A stretch of 64,000 nucleotides of DNA, from the NCBI GenBank assembly GCA_023415235.1, contig JAEZLP010000012.1, positions 1-64,000 on the forward strand. The letters are read 5' to 3'. The translations under genes were made by a program, and so were the position numbers. Of the stretch, positions 51,991 through 61,565 are shown in pieces (the first letter of the stretch is position 1; each line of letters opens with the position of its first letter). Source of the DNA: Bacillota bacterium (GTDB lineage: Bacteria; Bacillota; Clostridia; Peptostreptococcales; Anaerovoracaceae). The notes below the pieces were generated by a model. That model saw nothing but the letters and a program-made list of their open reading frames with translations. It was not told where the DNA came from and made no database searches.

Positions 51991-54264
51991 TTATTGATTG
52001 AGATCCGGGTCCTCGTCATCGCTTTCCCGGTATGCTTCCAGCATAACAACGGCCTTGAAAAGATCGCCGTCGATTTTTATCTCAAACCACCCATTCTGCA
52101 GCCTTATCAAATCCTTGGCGATAGCAAGCCCCAGGCCGCTTCCCTCGGTGGTTCGGGATTCGTCTCCCCGCTTGAAGCGTTCCATTAGCTCGTCAGCGTC
52201 GATATTGAGCTCCGTTCTGGAAATGTTTTTCATCTCCATAATCACATTGGGAATCGTTCCGTTTTTTCCATTCTGCTCCTTCAGGTCGATATAGACGCGG
52301 GAGTTCTCCTGGGCATATTTCAGAACGTTTCCCAGCAGGTTCTCCACCACTCTCCACAGCAGCTGTCCGTCGGCCCGGACATAGTATTTTTCCTTCTGTG
52401 CGTTAATCCTGAATTCCAGATTGGAGGCTTCGATCCGATCGCTCATTTCCCCCAGCCCCTGATTGATCAGAGACAGCATCTCCACCCGTTCAAACTTGAC
52501 CGGGATGGCTCCGCTGGACGCTTTGGCCGCATCAAAGAGGTCCTCCGTAAGCTTTTTCAGGCGGATGCTCTTCTGATCCAGAATTTCCAGGTATTTCGGA
52601 GCATCCGGACTATCCAGTCCTTCCTGCTTCAAAAGATCGATATAGGTTATGATGGAAGTCAGAGGCGTTTTCAGATCATGGGAGACATTGGAGATGAGAT
52701 CGGTCTTCAATCTCTGATTTTTCAGCTCATTCTGGACCGCAACATTGGACGCCTCGGAGATTTCGTTGATGCCTCTGGCCAGCCGGTCCAGCTCTCCTTC
52801 CCCGTCCGCCTTGATCTTATAGGTCAGATTGCCGTTCTTCACTTCTTCAACGCCCTTCTTGATCTCTTCATACTTCCTGACCCACTTGGGCGCGAAAATG
52901 ATGACAAGCCCAGCGGCCACCGGGGCGAGCACGATGGTCGCGGAAGCGACGCATACCGCCAGCGTCACCAGCACCACCTTTTTCATTACGCTGCCGCCGT
53001 GATAGAATTCTCTGACTCCCTTCCAAAGAGCGGACAGGATGATGTAGGTCAGGGAGTTTTTCAAAAATCTTCCCGCCTTGATATTTCTTACGACGGAAAG
53101 GATGAAGCAAAGGCCGAATCCTGCTGAAAACAGCCCGACGATAGCACCCAGTGCAATCGACAGGTAGAGAGGGCTGCTGCTTTTGTAAATCACCCCGCCG
53201 ATGCCGATGCCGTAAGTAACCGAGCTCAACATAAACTTTCCGAACATCAATCCGCCGCCTACGAACAAAAATCCGATGATCAAAAGCTGCAGCTCGGTAA
53301 AGACCCTGTCTGCCCAGTAAACCGGTACGTTGCCCTCTTCATCTCTTCTCCCCGTCATTACCAGCAGGTAAATCAACAGGATCAGAGCGCCTGCGGTACA
53401 AGCGATAACCATCGGAATCCATCTGAGGATTTCCGCTCTTGCTTGGCTGAATTCGGCTTCCTTCTCATCCAGAAAGCTTTTGCCGAAGGAGAAATAGACG
53501 ATCAGATCCGGGTTGTAATAATCGTCCAGCCTTGACTCCAAATGCCTGTCGTAATTTTCTGCGAAGCGGTTGTCTCCGCCGCTGGAAGAAGGAAATTTCG
53601 TCAGAGTATCATTTTCATAAATCAGATAAGACTCCTTCTTCTTGACATTGTTAACCATGGCAGTACCGGCGGGATTTGTTTTATCGCTGAGGTTCGTTAT
53701 GCTGTAAGTCCCGTCCGTAGCAAAATAGGTAAAGCCTTTTATTTGATCCAAATGTTTTTTCAGAGCCTGATATTCTCTCAGGTCGTCCATAATCATCTGT
53801 CTTTTTACTTCCTCGATCTGTGCCGAATAATCCTCCGCAAACTGCTTCCGCAGCCCCGGCTCATCAAAATCCCGGCCGCCGTAGCGTTGATACGGCAGTT
53901 CCCCCTCGATAATCATATTGCCGGAATAGTTGTAGCCGCCGTAATACAGCGATCTCAGCGCTTCCTCCATCCGATCATCGTGAATGGTCATCCCTTCCTT
54001 GATGTATTCCTCGCTTTTGTATTGGTCGAGCAAATAAAGAATATCGTTGAGTTGACGATCAAATTCCATCTGGAATGCGCTGCTCTTTTGGTAGCTGTCG
54101 AAAAACAGGAGATCGTCGATCCCGCCTTCGTAAACGGTTCTGCTTGATTGATCGAAAATTGCCGCGCCCCCTGCCAAAGCGAGAAGAAACAGCACAACAC
54201 ACAGGAAAAATGCCGTTCTGTCCAGCATTCTTCTCCGATTAAAGTTTTTCAATTTTATATCCAA
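51991..54264 (-). CDS. Membrane sensor histidine kinase
   Basis: A protein of 757 residues. Membrane helix at ~15-37, a large external region (to ~285), then several more helices (~290-455: WIPMVIACTAGALILLIYLL; LLIIGFLFVGGGLMF; VVLVTLAVCVASATIVLAPV), a HAMP-like linker, HisKA with LISNVSHDLKTPLTSIITYI (phosphorylated His) and HATPase_c (VVENLLGNVLKYAQENS; GSGLGLAIAKDLI). It overlaps the regulator gene by 26 bases. Ligand unknown. Confidence 0.95.
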   Translation of the reverse strand: MDIKLKNFNRRRMLDRTAFFLCVVLFLLALAGGAAIFDQSSRTVYEGGIDDLLFFDSYQKSSAFQMEFDRQLNDILYLLDQYKSEEYIKEGMTIHDDRMEEALRSLYYGGYNYSGNMIIEGELPYQRYGGRDFDEPGLRKQFAEDYSAQIEEVKRQMIMDDLREYQALKKHLDQIKGFTYFATDGTYSITNLSDKTNPAGTAMVNNVKKKESYLIYENDTLTKFPSSSGGDNRFAENYDRHLESRLDDYYNPDLIVYFSFGKSFLDEKEAEFSQARAEILRWIPMVIACTAGALILLIYLLVMTGRRDEEGNVPVYWADRVFTELQLLIIGFLFVGGGLMFGKFMLSSVTYGIGIGGVIYKSSSPLYLSIALGAIVGLFSAGFGLCFILSVVRNIKAGRFLKNSLTYIILSALWKGVREFYHGGSVMKKVVLVTLAVCVASATIVLAPVAAGLVIIFAPKWVRKYEEIKKGVEEVKNGNLTYKIKADGEGELDRLARGINEISEASNVAVQNELKNQRLKTDLISNVSHDLKTPLTSIITYIDLLKQEGLDSPDAPKYLEILDQKSIRLKKLTEDLFDAAKASSGAIPVKFERVEMLSLINQGLGEMSDRIEASNLEFRINAQKEKYYVRADGQLLWRVVENLLGNVLKYAQENSRVYIDLKEQNGKNGTIPNVIMEMKNISRTELNIDADELMERFKRGDESRTTEGSGLGLAIAKDLIRLQNGWFEIKIDGDLFKAVVMLEAYRESDDEDPDLNQ

Positions 54265-54925
54265 TACCCCACACCACCTTCAAATATCTCGGATCCTTTG
54301 GATTGATCTCAATTTTTTCCCGGATCCTTCGAATATGAACCGCCACCGTGTTCTCCGGATTGAAGGACGGCTCGTTCCAAACCGCCTCATAAATCTTATC
54401 CATGGAAAACACCTTGCCGGCATTCTCTGTCAATAACTTTAAAATTCCGTACTCAATGGGAGTGACCGGCACCTGTTCCCCGTCTACCGTGACGGTTTTT
54501 GCCTCGTCATCCACAACCAATCCCCCTGATTTAAACACCCCTGTTTTTTTCTCCAGGCTTCCCAGGCTTACATACCGCCGCAGCTGTGATTTAACCCGTG
54601 CAATCAACTCCAGCGGATTGAAGGGCTTCGTAATGTAATCATCCGCGCCCATGTTCAGCCCCGTAATCTTATCGTAATCCTCCGACTTCGCCGAAAGCAT
54701 GATGATCGGAATGTTCTTTTCCTCCCTGATCTTCATGGTGGTTCTCATTCCATCCAGCTTCGGCATCATAATATCCATGAGGATCAGATGAATCTCTTCT
54801 CTGCGGACGATATCAAGGGCTTCCACACCGTCATAGGCCTTGAAAATTCCATACCCCTCGTTCTTCAGATATACCTCGATTGCCCCTACGATTTCCCTGT
54901 CGTCATCGCAAACTAAAATATTCAT
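54239..54925 (-). CDS. OmpR-family response regulator
   Basis: A protein of 228 residues. Receiver domain with DDD (10-12), phosphoacceptor Asp in LILMDIMMPKLDG (about 51), Lys in YITKPFNPLEL; C-terminal winged helix (TPIEYGILKLLTENAGKVFS; NTVAVHIRRIREKIE). Partner of the histidine kinase encoded downstream and overlapping. Confidence 0.96.
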   Translation of the reverse strand: MNILVCDDDREIVGAIEVYLKNEGYGIFKAYDGVEALDIVRREEIHLILMDIMMPKLDGMRTTMKIREEKNIPIIMLSAKSEDYDKITGLNMGADDYITKPFNPLELIARVKSQLRRYVSLGSLEKKTGVFKSGGLVVDDEAKTVTVDGEQVPVTPIEYGILKLLTENAGKVFSMDKIYEAVWNEPSFNPENTVAVHIRRIREKIEINPKDPRYLKVVWGIGYKIEKL

Positions 54926-55111
54926 CCCGATTCCTCCTATTTGTTATCCTCAATCACCTGATTCCCCCTTTCCATCGCTGCGGCACCGCGGATACCGCCG
55001 CCTATATCAGGAGGATATCAAAACTTTCTTAACAAAAGATATTGCATTTTCTTACAAAATTATTAAAGTTCGGCGAATAGATTATACTATTCTCTATCAA
55101 AGTACACAAAC

Positions 55112-55177
55112 GAAAAAGAAAAAATCTCTTGAAAAAGGCTGGCTGAAAAAGAAAAAATCTCTTAAAAGAGACTGGAT
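55112..55177. repeat. 33-bp tandem direct repeat
   Basis: GAAAAAGAAAAAATCTCTT starts at 55112 and again at 55145, with similar following sequence. It lies between the response regulator gene and the T-box promoter. May hold binding sites for the response regulator; only an idea. Confidence 0.6.
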
Positions 55178-55197
55178 GAAAAAATAATAATTTTATC

Positions 55198-55226
55198 TTG
55201 ACATCCTGTTTTTAACAGCATATACT
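55198..55226 (+). promoter_or_regulatory. Promoter of the trpB2 leader
   Basis: TTGACA, 17 bases, TATACT, followed by the T-box leader. Confidence 0.8.
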
Positions 55227-55232
55227 ACTAAA

Positions 55233-55521
55233 AAACAAGAACTCAAACCGTTGATTGAGAAGAGTAAGCGTGGAGCTTCATTTCACAGAGAGCCGCTGGT
55301 GGTGGGATAGCGGTAAAGGAAACCAGGCCGAATGGACTCATGAGGGCAGGACGAAATCAACTGCGAAAGCAGTTGCCAGTAGTGCCTGACGGGATCTCCG
55401 CCCGTTATCAAGGGAGCGTGTATAGTTGTACATGGAACGAGTGGGCGCTTGCGCCAATCAGGGTGGTACCGCAGAAGTTTAAGCTTTTGTCCCAGAGAAA
55501 TCTGGAACAAGAGCTTTTTTT
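55233..55521 (+). promoter_or_regulatory. T-box leader, tryptophan specifier
   Basis: Stem I features (ACAGAGAGCCG; GGTGGTGGGATAGCGG) are followed by the specifier loop GCCGAA-TGG-ACTC, with TGG (Trp) at 55333-55335. The T-box bulge GGGTGGTACCGC is at 55461-55472 and a terminator AAGCTTTTGT...ACAAGAGCTTTTTTT at 55481-55521. Uncharged tRNA-Trp should favour the antiterminator. The bulge reads TGGT, which would pair with an A discriminator. Confidence 0.9.
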
Positions 55522-55545
55522 ATTACATGAAAGGAGTGTATGAAT

Positions 55546-56925
55546 ATGAAAAGGATTCCCCACAGACTCTATTTGACAGAGGAGCAGATGCCAAAGCAAT
55601 GGTATAATCTTAGAGCAGATATGAAGGAGCTGCCCGATCCCATCATCAATCCGGGCACCATGAAGCCCGCCCAGGTTGAGGATTTATATCCCGTTTTCTG
55701 TGAGAAGCTGGCGCAGCAGGAAATGGACCACAAAACCCGCTATATAGATATTCCGGAGGAAGTTTTGGAGATGTACAGGATTTACAGACCTTCTCCTCTG
55801 GTTCGCGCCTACAATCTGGAAAAGGCCCTGGATACCCCGGCAAAAATATATTTTAAGTTTGAAGGCAACAACACCTCCGGCAGCCACAAGCTGAATTCAG
55901 CCATCGCGCAGGCCTACTACGCAAAGGAGCAGGGCCTGGCCGGCCTGACCACGGAAACGGGAGCAGGCCAATGGGGAACCGCGCTTTCGGAAGCCTGCGC
56001 CTACTTCGGGCTTCCCCTTACCGTCTTTATGGTAAAGGTCTCCTATGAGCAGAAGCCGTTCCGCAAGGCCGTGATGGAAACCTTCGGCAGCACCGTCATC
56101 GCCAGTCCCAGCGACACCACCAATGTGGGCCGCAAGATTCTGGAGAGCGATCCAACCTCCGGCGGAAGTCTGGGCTGCGCGATCTCCGAAGCCATTGAAA
56201 AAGCGGTGACCTCCGAGAATACCCGGTATGTTCTCGGCTCCGTGCTGAATCAGGTGCTGCTGCACCAGTCCATCATCGGACTGGAAACCAAGGCGGCTAT
56301 GGAGCTTCTGGGCGAATATCCCGATATTGTCATCGGCTGCGCTGGCGGCGGCTCCAACCTTGGAGGACTGATCGCCCCGTTCATGCAGGATAAGCTTACA
56401 GGAAAGGCAAATCCGAGGATTGTTGCGGTGGAACCGGCCTCCTGTCCGTCCTTTACCCGGGGCAGATATGCGTACGACTTCTGCGATGTGGGGCGGATCA
56501 CGCCGCTTGCCAAAATGTATACCCTGGGCTGCGACTTCAAGCCGTCAGCCAATCATGCCGGCGGTCTGAGATACCACGGAATGTCTCCGGTCCTCTCCAA
56601 GCTCTATCATGACGGATATATGGAAGCGGTTGCCGTTGAGCAGACAAAGGTATTTGAAGCTGCCACCCAGTTCGCCAAGCTGGAAACGATCCTGCCGGCG
56701 CCGGAATCCTCCCACGCAATCCGGGCAGCCATCGACGAGGCGCTGAAATGCAAGGAATCCGGCGAAGCAAAGACGATTCTGTTCGGACTCACCGGAACCG
56801 GATATTTCGATATGACCGCCTATGCCTCCTACACGGAAGGAACCATGTCGGATCATATTCCCACAGACGAGGAGCTTGAAATCTCCCTGTCCCAGCTTCC
56901 CAAAATACCAGGGATTCAAGAGTAA
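55546..56925 (+). CDS. trpB: Tryptophan synthase beta chain, TrpB2 type
   Basis: A protein of 459 residues; ATG 55546 is 9 bases after AGGAG, ATG 55540 is too close. PLP Lys in NTSGSHKLNSAIAQAYYAKE, phosphate loop CAGGGSNLGGLIAP. The long TrpB2 N-terminus (HRLYLTEEQMPKQWYNLRAD) distinguishes it from TrpB1 that pairs with TrpA. No other trp genes are near; TrpB2 often uses free indole. Controlled by the Trp T-box. Confidence 0.95.
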   Translation: MKRIPHRLYLTEEQMPKQWYNLRADMKELPDPIINPGTMKPAQVEDLYPVFCEKLAQQEMDHKTRYIDIPEEVLEMYRIYRPSPLVRAYNLEKALDTPAKIYFKFEGNNTSGSHKLNSAIAQAYYAKEQGLAGLTTETGAGQWGTALSEACAYFGLPLTVFMVKVSYEQKPFRKAVMETFGSTVIASPSDTTNVGRKILESDPTSGGSLGCAISEAIEKAVTSENTRYVLGSVLNQVLLHQSIIGLETKAAMELLGEYPDIVIGCAGGGSNLGGLIAPFMQDKLTGKANPRIVAVEPASCPSFTRGRYAYDFCDVGRITPLAKMYTLGCDFKPSANHAGGLRYHGMSPVLSKLYHDGYMEAVAVEQTKVFEAATQFAKLETILPAPESSHAIRAAIDEALKCKESGEAKTILFGLTGTGYFDMTAYASYTEGTMSDHIPTDEELEISLSQLPKIPGIQE

Positions 56926-56979
56926 GCCCGCCGGAATAGCAATAAGCGCAGGTGCAACAGGTGTAACTTATGGAAAATA

Positions 56980-57013
56980 AAAACGCAGAGTTCTTTTCGA
57001 ATTCTGCGTTTTC
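56980..57013. terminator. Bidirectional terminator
   Basis: AAAACGCAGA and TCTGCGTTTT pair, between convergent trpB and the 57088-60564 gene. Confidence 0.85.
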
Positions 57014-57087
57014 ATTTTGGAAATATCTTTCCGCTTTATATGAGTTTTTGAAATGGATTGCTCTGTTTCACCGTAATCGGTTTTTCG

Positions 57088-60000
57088 TTACCTGACCGCA
57101 ACGTCCGCTGCGCCGATGGTTCCCCTGAGGGAAGCAAGATAGGCGTCGGATTCGTAATACGCAAGAGTTTCCTTTGCGGTTTGCAGTCTTTCCTTATACC
57201 GGAATTCCTCGATGACCGACTCGTTGATGGGGTTGGCGATGAAGGCCTCCAGATTTGCAATCTTTTTCTTCATCAATTCCACATCGATACTCTGCTTGTT
57301 TTTGAGCCGCTGGGCATACCAGTCGCTCGCCAGGATGGTCTCCTTTTTAAAGAGATCTCTCACCTCTTTGGATTCCAGCGTGTGTCCCTGGTATTCCCCG
57401 TAAGCCATGATATGAAGCAGCGCCTTGATGGGCGGAATGGCGTCCTCGACGCTGCCGTCCCGGAAGTAGTTCAACGCCGCCTTTTTATGACCGTTGGCAA
57501 TATTGAGCACTCCGTCTGCAAAGGCCTCGAGATCCTGCTTTTCCGGCTGCAGAATATCCTCGCTGAAAATGGATTGGGGCTCGTCGAAGATCTTTCCGAG
57601 ATATTTATAGCAGAATACGTTGGTCATGCGGTAGCCAAGCCTGCTTGCGGGAATATGCACTCCGTTGTACTCAAAATCCTCCACCTTTTCCAGCGAGCCT
57701 TCCCGGATGAGCTTCTCCGGATTCCGATCCGCTTCCTTCAGTCTGGACCAGATTTCCGGCACCAGCATGGAGATGTCATGGTCCACCTTGAGACTGGGTC
57801 CAATATGACCCGCCGGCGTGGTAAATACATGATAATCGCCCAATACGTAGGACAGAAGCGCGCTGTTCAGGTCATAGACCGGCAGAAGCATATTGAAGGG
57901 GCCTTTCGTGAGGGCGCCTTCCGACCCTGCCCCGGTTGTCGATGGAGATTTTCCCGTCAAACTGCTGATCAGGTCCATGAACAGTTCCGGCAGCTCCTGA
58001 TAATGAATCGGGTTGTATACGCTGAGGGGCGGTACCTTCTTTCCATTTTCCACGCTCGGGGGATTGTTCCTCCGTCCCGGCAATATGGCGTGGACAGGCA
58101 TCAGAACCGGTTGATCCAGCGGTATTCTTCTTGCAAACCGTTCCCCGACCTCCGCCATATAGAGCTTCATCGGATTCATGAAATCCGATCGATGCTCCAG
58201 GTATCTGGGATTCTTAGTGCGGGCTCCGTCCACGATCCTTGGTTCGGAGGAAACCACGCAGTATTCATCGGTGCAGCTGCAGTCCAGAAATGATTCTATA
58301 TGTTTTCTCACCGGCTCCGTATAGGCGATATAGCCCATTACGTCATTTTTCAGATCTTCCACATCCGACTTGGTCAAGGGTTGGTAATTGGTCGCAAACA
58401 AATTGTTGCTGGACAAATCCCTCTCCGCCTGAAGATCGTATCCCTTATGGATCGCGTCATCCGGCCTCTGGAAGAAGCGATACTCACAGTTGGCGACAAA
58501 TTTAAAGCTGCTGTTGGTATAATTGGGATTGACGTTTTTCAGCTGGTCGGCAGGAACCAGGACAGAAGCGGTAATGTCATCCTCCATCTGTATTTTCTCA
58601 CTGGGCATGAAATCCATACGCAGCTTGAAGATTCTCCATGCCTTGTCGTCCCGGAATCCTACCCTCAGATAGCTGGGTCTGATTTTCCGGCCGTCGAATT
58701 TCAGTTCGTTTCCTGGTTTTCCGTTGATGAAATCTACGGAGAAATGCTTTCTCCAGTCGTTTCCCCAGGACTGACGATAGAATCTCTTCACCATGAAGAC
58801 CAGCGCCTTTACATGGTTTGGGATCGCCTCAATATAGGCGTTGTATTCATCCGTATAAAGGGGAGAAGGAGTCAGCAGCTTGATCACGGAACCAAGGGTC
58901 CTGTCGATGGACAGGATCGGCCTGGCCGGTCTGGTTCTGTCCGGATCGTCCTTCCAGCGGTGACGGTAATCGAAATTGAGAATCTCCTCCACATGGTCAA
59001 GGTCCTTTTCAAGATCATTGACATGATAGGTTCCATAAATGATGGAATTGCTGATGGATTTAGAGATCTCTGACTTTCCTCCTCCCGAAACGGTGCATGG
59101 CTTGTGGCAGAAGGTGCCTTCCGCTTCGGTTGCAACCAGCTTCCACATGGGAGCTTCCGGATGCTTGTCAAGATAAATCTTTTCCCCGTTGGGCAGGATA
59201 TAGTAGTAGCCCGGCAGCAGCTTCAGCTGCCTTGTCTGATCCTTGTAATCCCATTTTATTTCGTTTTTATAAAGATCGATTCTGATGTTCTCGGGCAGAT
59301 AGATGATTTGGCTGTTCTGCTTGTCGATTCCGTAATGATCCTCCTGCAGATCCATCAGCGCCCCGTATTTTTCAATCACCTCGTCAAAGCAGTATCCCTC
59401 CAGACTCGCGTCTTCGCTTGCATTGTAATGAACTCCAAGGTTCCTTTGAGGATATGCGACGGTGCCTCCGGCATGCTCTTCTTCTACGTTTCCATAAAGG
59501 TTGGCGGCAAAGCTGATTTGTGTTTTGATCTCTTTTTTGGAATAACCATAGTAGTTGTCGGCTATGAGAGTTACCGCCACGCCGCTCTTATCCCTGCAGG
59601 TGAGCTTGAAGGCGTTTCCGTCGTTGTACAGTTCGTTCTCATCCTTGTAGCACATCCCGTCCCGACGCTGCCGTTCCGTCGCGTTGTCGAAATGGGGCAG
59701 TCCCAGATCGATTTTTCTCATTTTAGCCAGATGAGGCGCCAGCAGGATATAACCGGTATGCCCGGACCATTTGTTCACATCCAGACCGGAATCATTGCTG
59801 TGGAAGCTGGGATCACCCATATTTCCGAAGACCGATTCGATGAAATCCAGATTGGATACAAAGCTTCCCGGAGCTACGAAGAGCACTTCGGCTCTCTTTT
59901 CATCCAGCACACCGGGCACTCTCGGCGAAACCAAAGGTTTGATCATCAGGGAAACAAAGGTTTTTGCCTTCTCCGGCTGATTCATGGTAAAGGGCAGGAG

Positions 60001-60564
60001 CTTCAGATCCTCGGGCGGATTGATGGCCTCCCGATAGAGCCTTACAAAAGCCTCCTTGGGCACAGCCTTCTTGTCATATGGTATGGGAAGACCCCCCTCC
60101 ACGATATGAAAGGAGCCCTCGGTGGTGCGCCTGTCGTTTCGGGGATTGTGCAGCACGCCCTGCTTGATGCGGTAGCTGTTGATATATTCATTGCTGAAAG
60201 TATTGCTGTCCGGAGGCAGCGACATTTCCCTGGCCAGGCCATAATGGTCCAGAGTGAGGGAATCACTCACAACCTTGGGAGGATTTTCACTGTCGCCGAA
60301 ATAATTTTCGAAGAATTCATTGATTCGCTTGTAAATGCCCACCTCGTTGACATCGACCATTCTTTTCTTCTCTTTATAATCCTTGATAATATCTTCAACA
60401 AGATCGATGAAATAGGTGTCGGTTTCATCCTGATCTTTCTCGGAACGATAAATAGGCAGACCTAGGGATGCCAATTTAAAGTTAATATACTGGATCCTGT
60501 CTTCCCTGCTGTTTATGGGGTTGATATCTCCATAGTCGATCCCCAGTTTTTTTCGAATTGACAT
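57088..60564 (-). CDS. Probable PPi-dependent phosphoenolpyruvate carboxykinase
   Basis: A protein of 1158 residues, soluble, without repeats or membrane helices. HKPCTVSGGGKSEISKSI (near 500) is a P-loop-like motif comparable to the kinase loop of PEPCK; HAGGTVAYPQRNLG and VLDEKRAEVLFVAPG are other conserved-looking parts. Size and motifs fit the PPi-type PEPCK family known from Propionibacterium and Entamoeba, which interconverts oxaloacetate + PPi and PEP + CO2 + Pi. I recall the family rather than having aligned it, so the assignment is tentative. AAAGGAGG precedes the ATG. Confidence 0.55.
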   Translation of the reverse strand: MSIRKKLGIDYGDINPINSREDRIQYINFKLASLGLPIYRSEKDQDETDTYFIDLVEDIIKDYKEKKRMVDVNEVGIYKRINEFFENYFGDSENPPKVVSDSLTLDHYGLAREMSLPPDSNTFSNEYINSYRIKQGVLHNPRNDRRTTEGSFHIVEGGLPIPYDKKAVPKEAFVRLYREAINPPEDLKLLPFTMNQPEKAKTFVSLMIKPLVSPRVPGVLDEKRAEVLFVAPGSFVSNLDFIESVFGNMGDPSFHSNDSGLDVNKWSGHTGYILLAPHLAKMRKIDLGLPHFDNATERQRRDGMCYKDENELYNDGNAFKLTCRDKSGVAVTLIADNYYGYSKKEIKTQISFAANLYGNVEEEHAGGTVAYPQRNLGVHYNASEDASLEGYCFDEVIEKYGALMDLQEDHYGIDKQNSQIIYLPENIRIDLYKNEIKWDYKDQTRQLKLLPGYYYILPNGEKIYLDKHPEAPMWKLVATEAEGTFCHKPCTVSGGGKSEISKSISNSIIYGTYHVNDLEKDLDHVEEILNFDYRHRWKDDPDRTRPARPILSIDRTLGSVIKLLTPSPLYTDEYNAYIEAIPNHVKALVFMVKRFYRQSWGNDWRKHFSVDFINGKPGNELKFDGRKIRPSYLRVGFRDDKAWRIFKLRMDFMPSEKIQMEDDITASVLVPADQLKNVNPNYTNSSFKFVANCEYRFFQRPDDAIHKGYDLQAERDLSSNNLFATNYQPLTKSDVEDLKNDVMGYIAYTEPVRKHIESFLDCSCTDEYCVVSSEPRIVDGARTKNPRYLEHRSDFMNPMKLYMAEVGERFARRIPLDQPVLMPVHAILPGRRNNPPSVENGKKVPPLSVYNPIHYQELPELFMDLISSLTGKSPSTTGAGSEGALTKGPFNMLLPVYDLNSALLSYVLGDYHVFTTPAGHIGPSLKVDHDISMLVPEIWSRLKEADRNPEKLIREGSLEKVEDFEYNGVHIPASRLGYRMTNVFCYKYLGKIFDEPQSIFSEDILQPEKQDLEAFADGVLNIANGHKKAALNYFRDGSVEDAIPPIKALLHIMAYGEYQGHTLESKEVRDLFKKETILASDWYAQRLKNKQSIDVELMKKKIANLEAFIANPINESVIEEFRYKERLQTAKETLAYYESDAYLASLRGTIGAADVAVR

Positions 60565-60663
60565 CTTTAACCTCCTTTTGGTAACTTCTTAGTTATGTCA
60601 TTGGCAATTTATTATTATTTTTAGTATAACCATTGTTATTTTTATGTCAAGTTATTTCATGAA

Positions 60664-61545
60664 TTATACAGTATTTTTCTTGCTTTGAGTATCGGCTAGC
60701 TCCATTCCCGTTTTCGTCGCCGCAATCCCGCCCATGGCTGTTTCTCTCAGCTGAACCGGCAGCAGCTTCCCAACCTTATACATCGCGTCGATGATTTCAT
60801 CTGTGGGGATCTGAAATTTATGCCCGCCCAGCGCCATGTCCGCGCTGAGCAGCGCGTTTACCGCCTGTGAGGCATTTCTCTGGGCGCAAGGGATCTGGAC
60901 CAGCCCCGCCACCGGATCGCAGACCAGCCCCATGATATTGATCAACGCCAGGGAAAAGGCTTCCATGGACATAGCCGGAGTTCCCCCCTTCAATTCCACC
61001 GCACCCGCAGCCGCCATTGCGCCAGCGACGCCGCACTCCGCCTGACAGCCTCCCTCTGAGCCTGCAACCGTTGCGTTCTCCACGACAACAGCCCCGATGC
61101 CAGATGCGGTGATCAGAGCCTTAATCACATCATCCTCTGTTTTTCCGCATTTTTCGCCTACTGAAATCAGTACGGCCGGAACAATGCCGCAGGAACCCGC
61201 GGTGGGCATGGCGCAGATTTTTCCCATGGCTGCGTTTACCTCACTGCAGGATAAGGCCCTGGCCATAACGGTATTTATGAATCCTCCGCACAAGGTATCA
61301 CCGGATTGGGAATACCGGTACTGAACCGAGGCAATTCCTGTAATCAGGCTTCCTTCTGTGGGCAAGGGCTGCTTCAGTGCTCGTTCTGTGGAAGCCTTCA
61401 TGATTTCGTAGCGGGCTTTCATGTTTTCCAGAACAAAAGCCCTGTCCACATCACTGTGTTTCATTTCATTTTCGATGACGATTTCATGGATCGGCACCTT
61501 GCGCGCCTCCGCCATTTCAAGCAGCTGCCTGCAGCTGTGATACAT
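60664..61545 (-). CDS. sdaAA: L-serine dehydratase, alpha subunit (Fe-S)
   Basis: A protein of 293 residues. Fe-S cysteines in PTAGSCGIVPAVL, GGCQAECGVAGAM, LVCDPVAGLVQIPCAQRNA. Deaminates serine to pyruvate and ammonia with the beta subunit encoded 20 bases upstream. Oxygen-sensitive enzyme of anaerobes. Confidence 0.96.
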   Translation of the reverse strand: MYHSCRQLLEMAEARKVPIHEIVIENEMKHSDVDRAFVLENMKARYEIMKASTERALKQPLPTEGSLITGIASVQYRYSQSGDTLCGGFINTVMARALSCSEVNAAMGKICAMPTAGSCGIVPAVLISVGEKCGKTEDDVIKALITASGIGAVVVENATVAGSEGGCQAECGVAGAMAAAGAVELKGGTPAMSMEAFSLALINIMGLVCDPVAGLVQIPCAQRNASQAVNALLSADMALGGHKFQIPTDEIIDAMYKVGKLLPVQLRETAMGGIAATKTGMELADTQSKKNTV

Positions 61546-61565
61546 CGTGATTCCTCCTATCCGGG

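Noticed and set aside
54840..55187. Plus-strand frame ending in Lys-rich repeats
   Set aside because: Made by the 33-bp A-rich tandem repeat; starts inside the response regulator gene in antisense.
59104..60465. Large antisense frame within the PEPCK-like gene
   Set aside because: Shadow frame; codon pattern follows the minus-strand gene.
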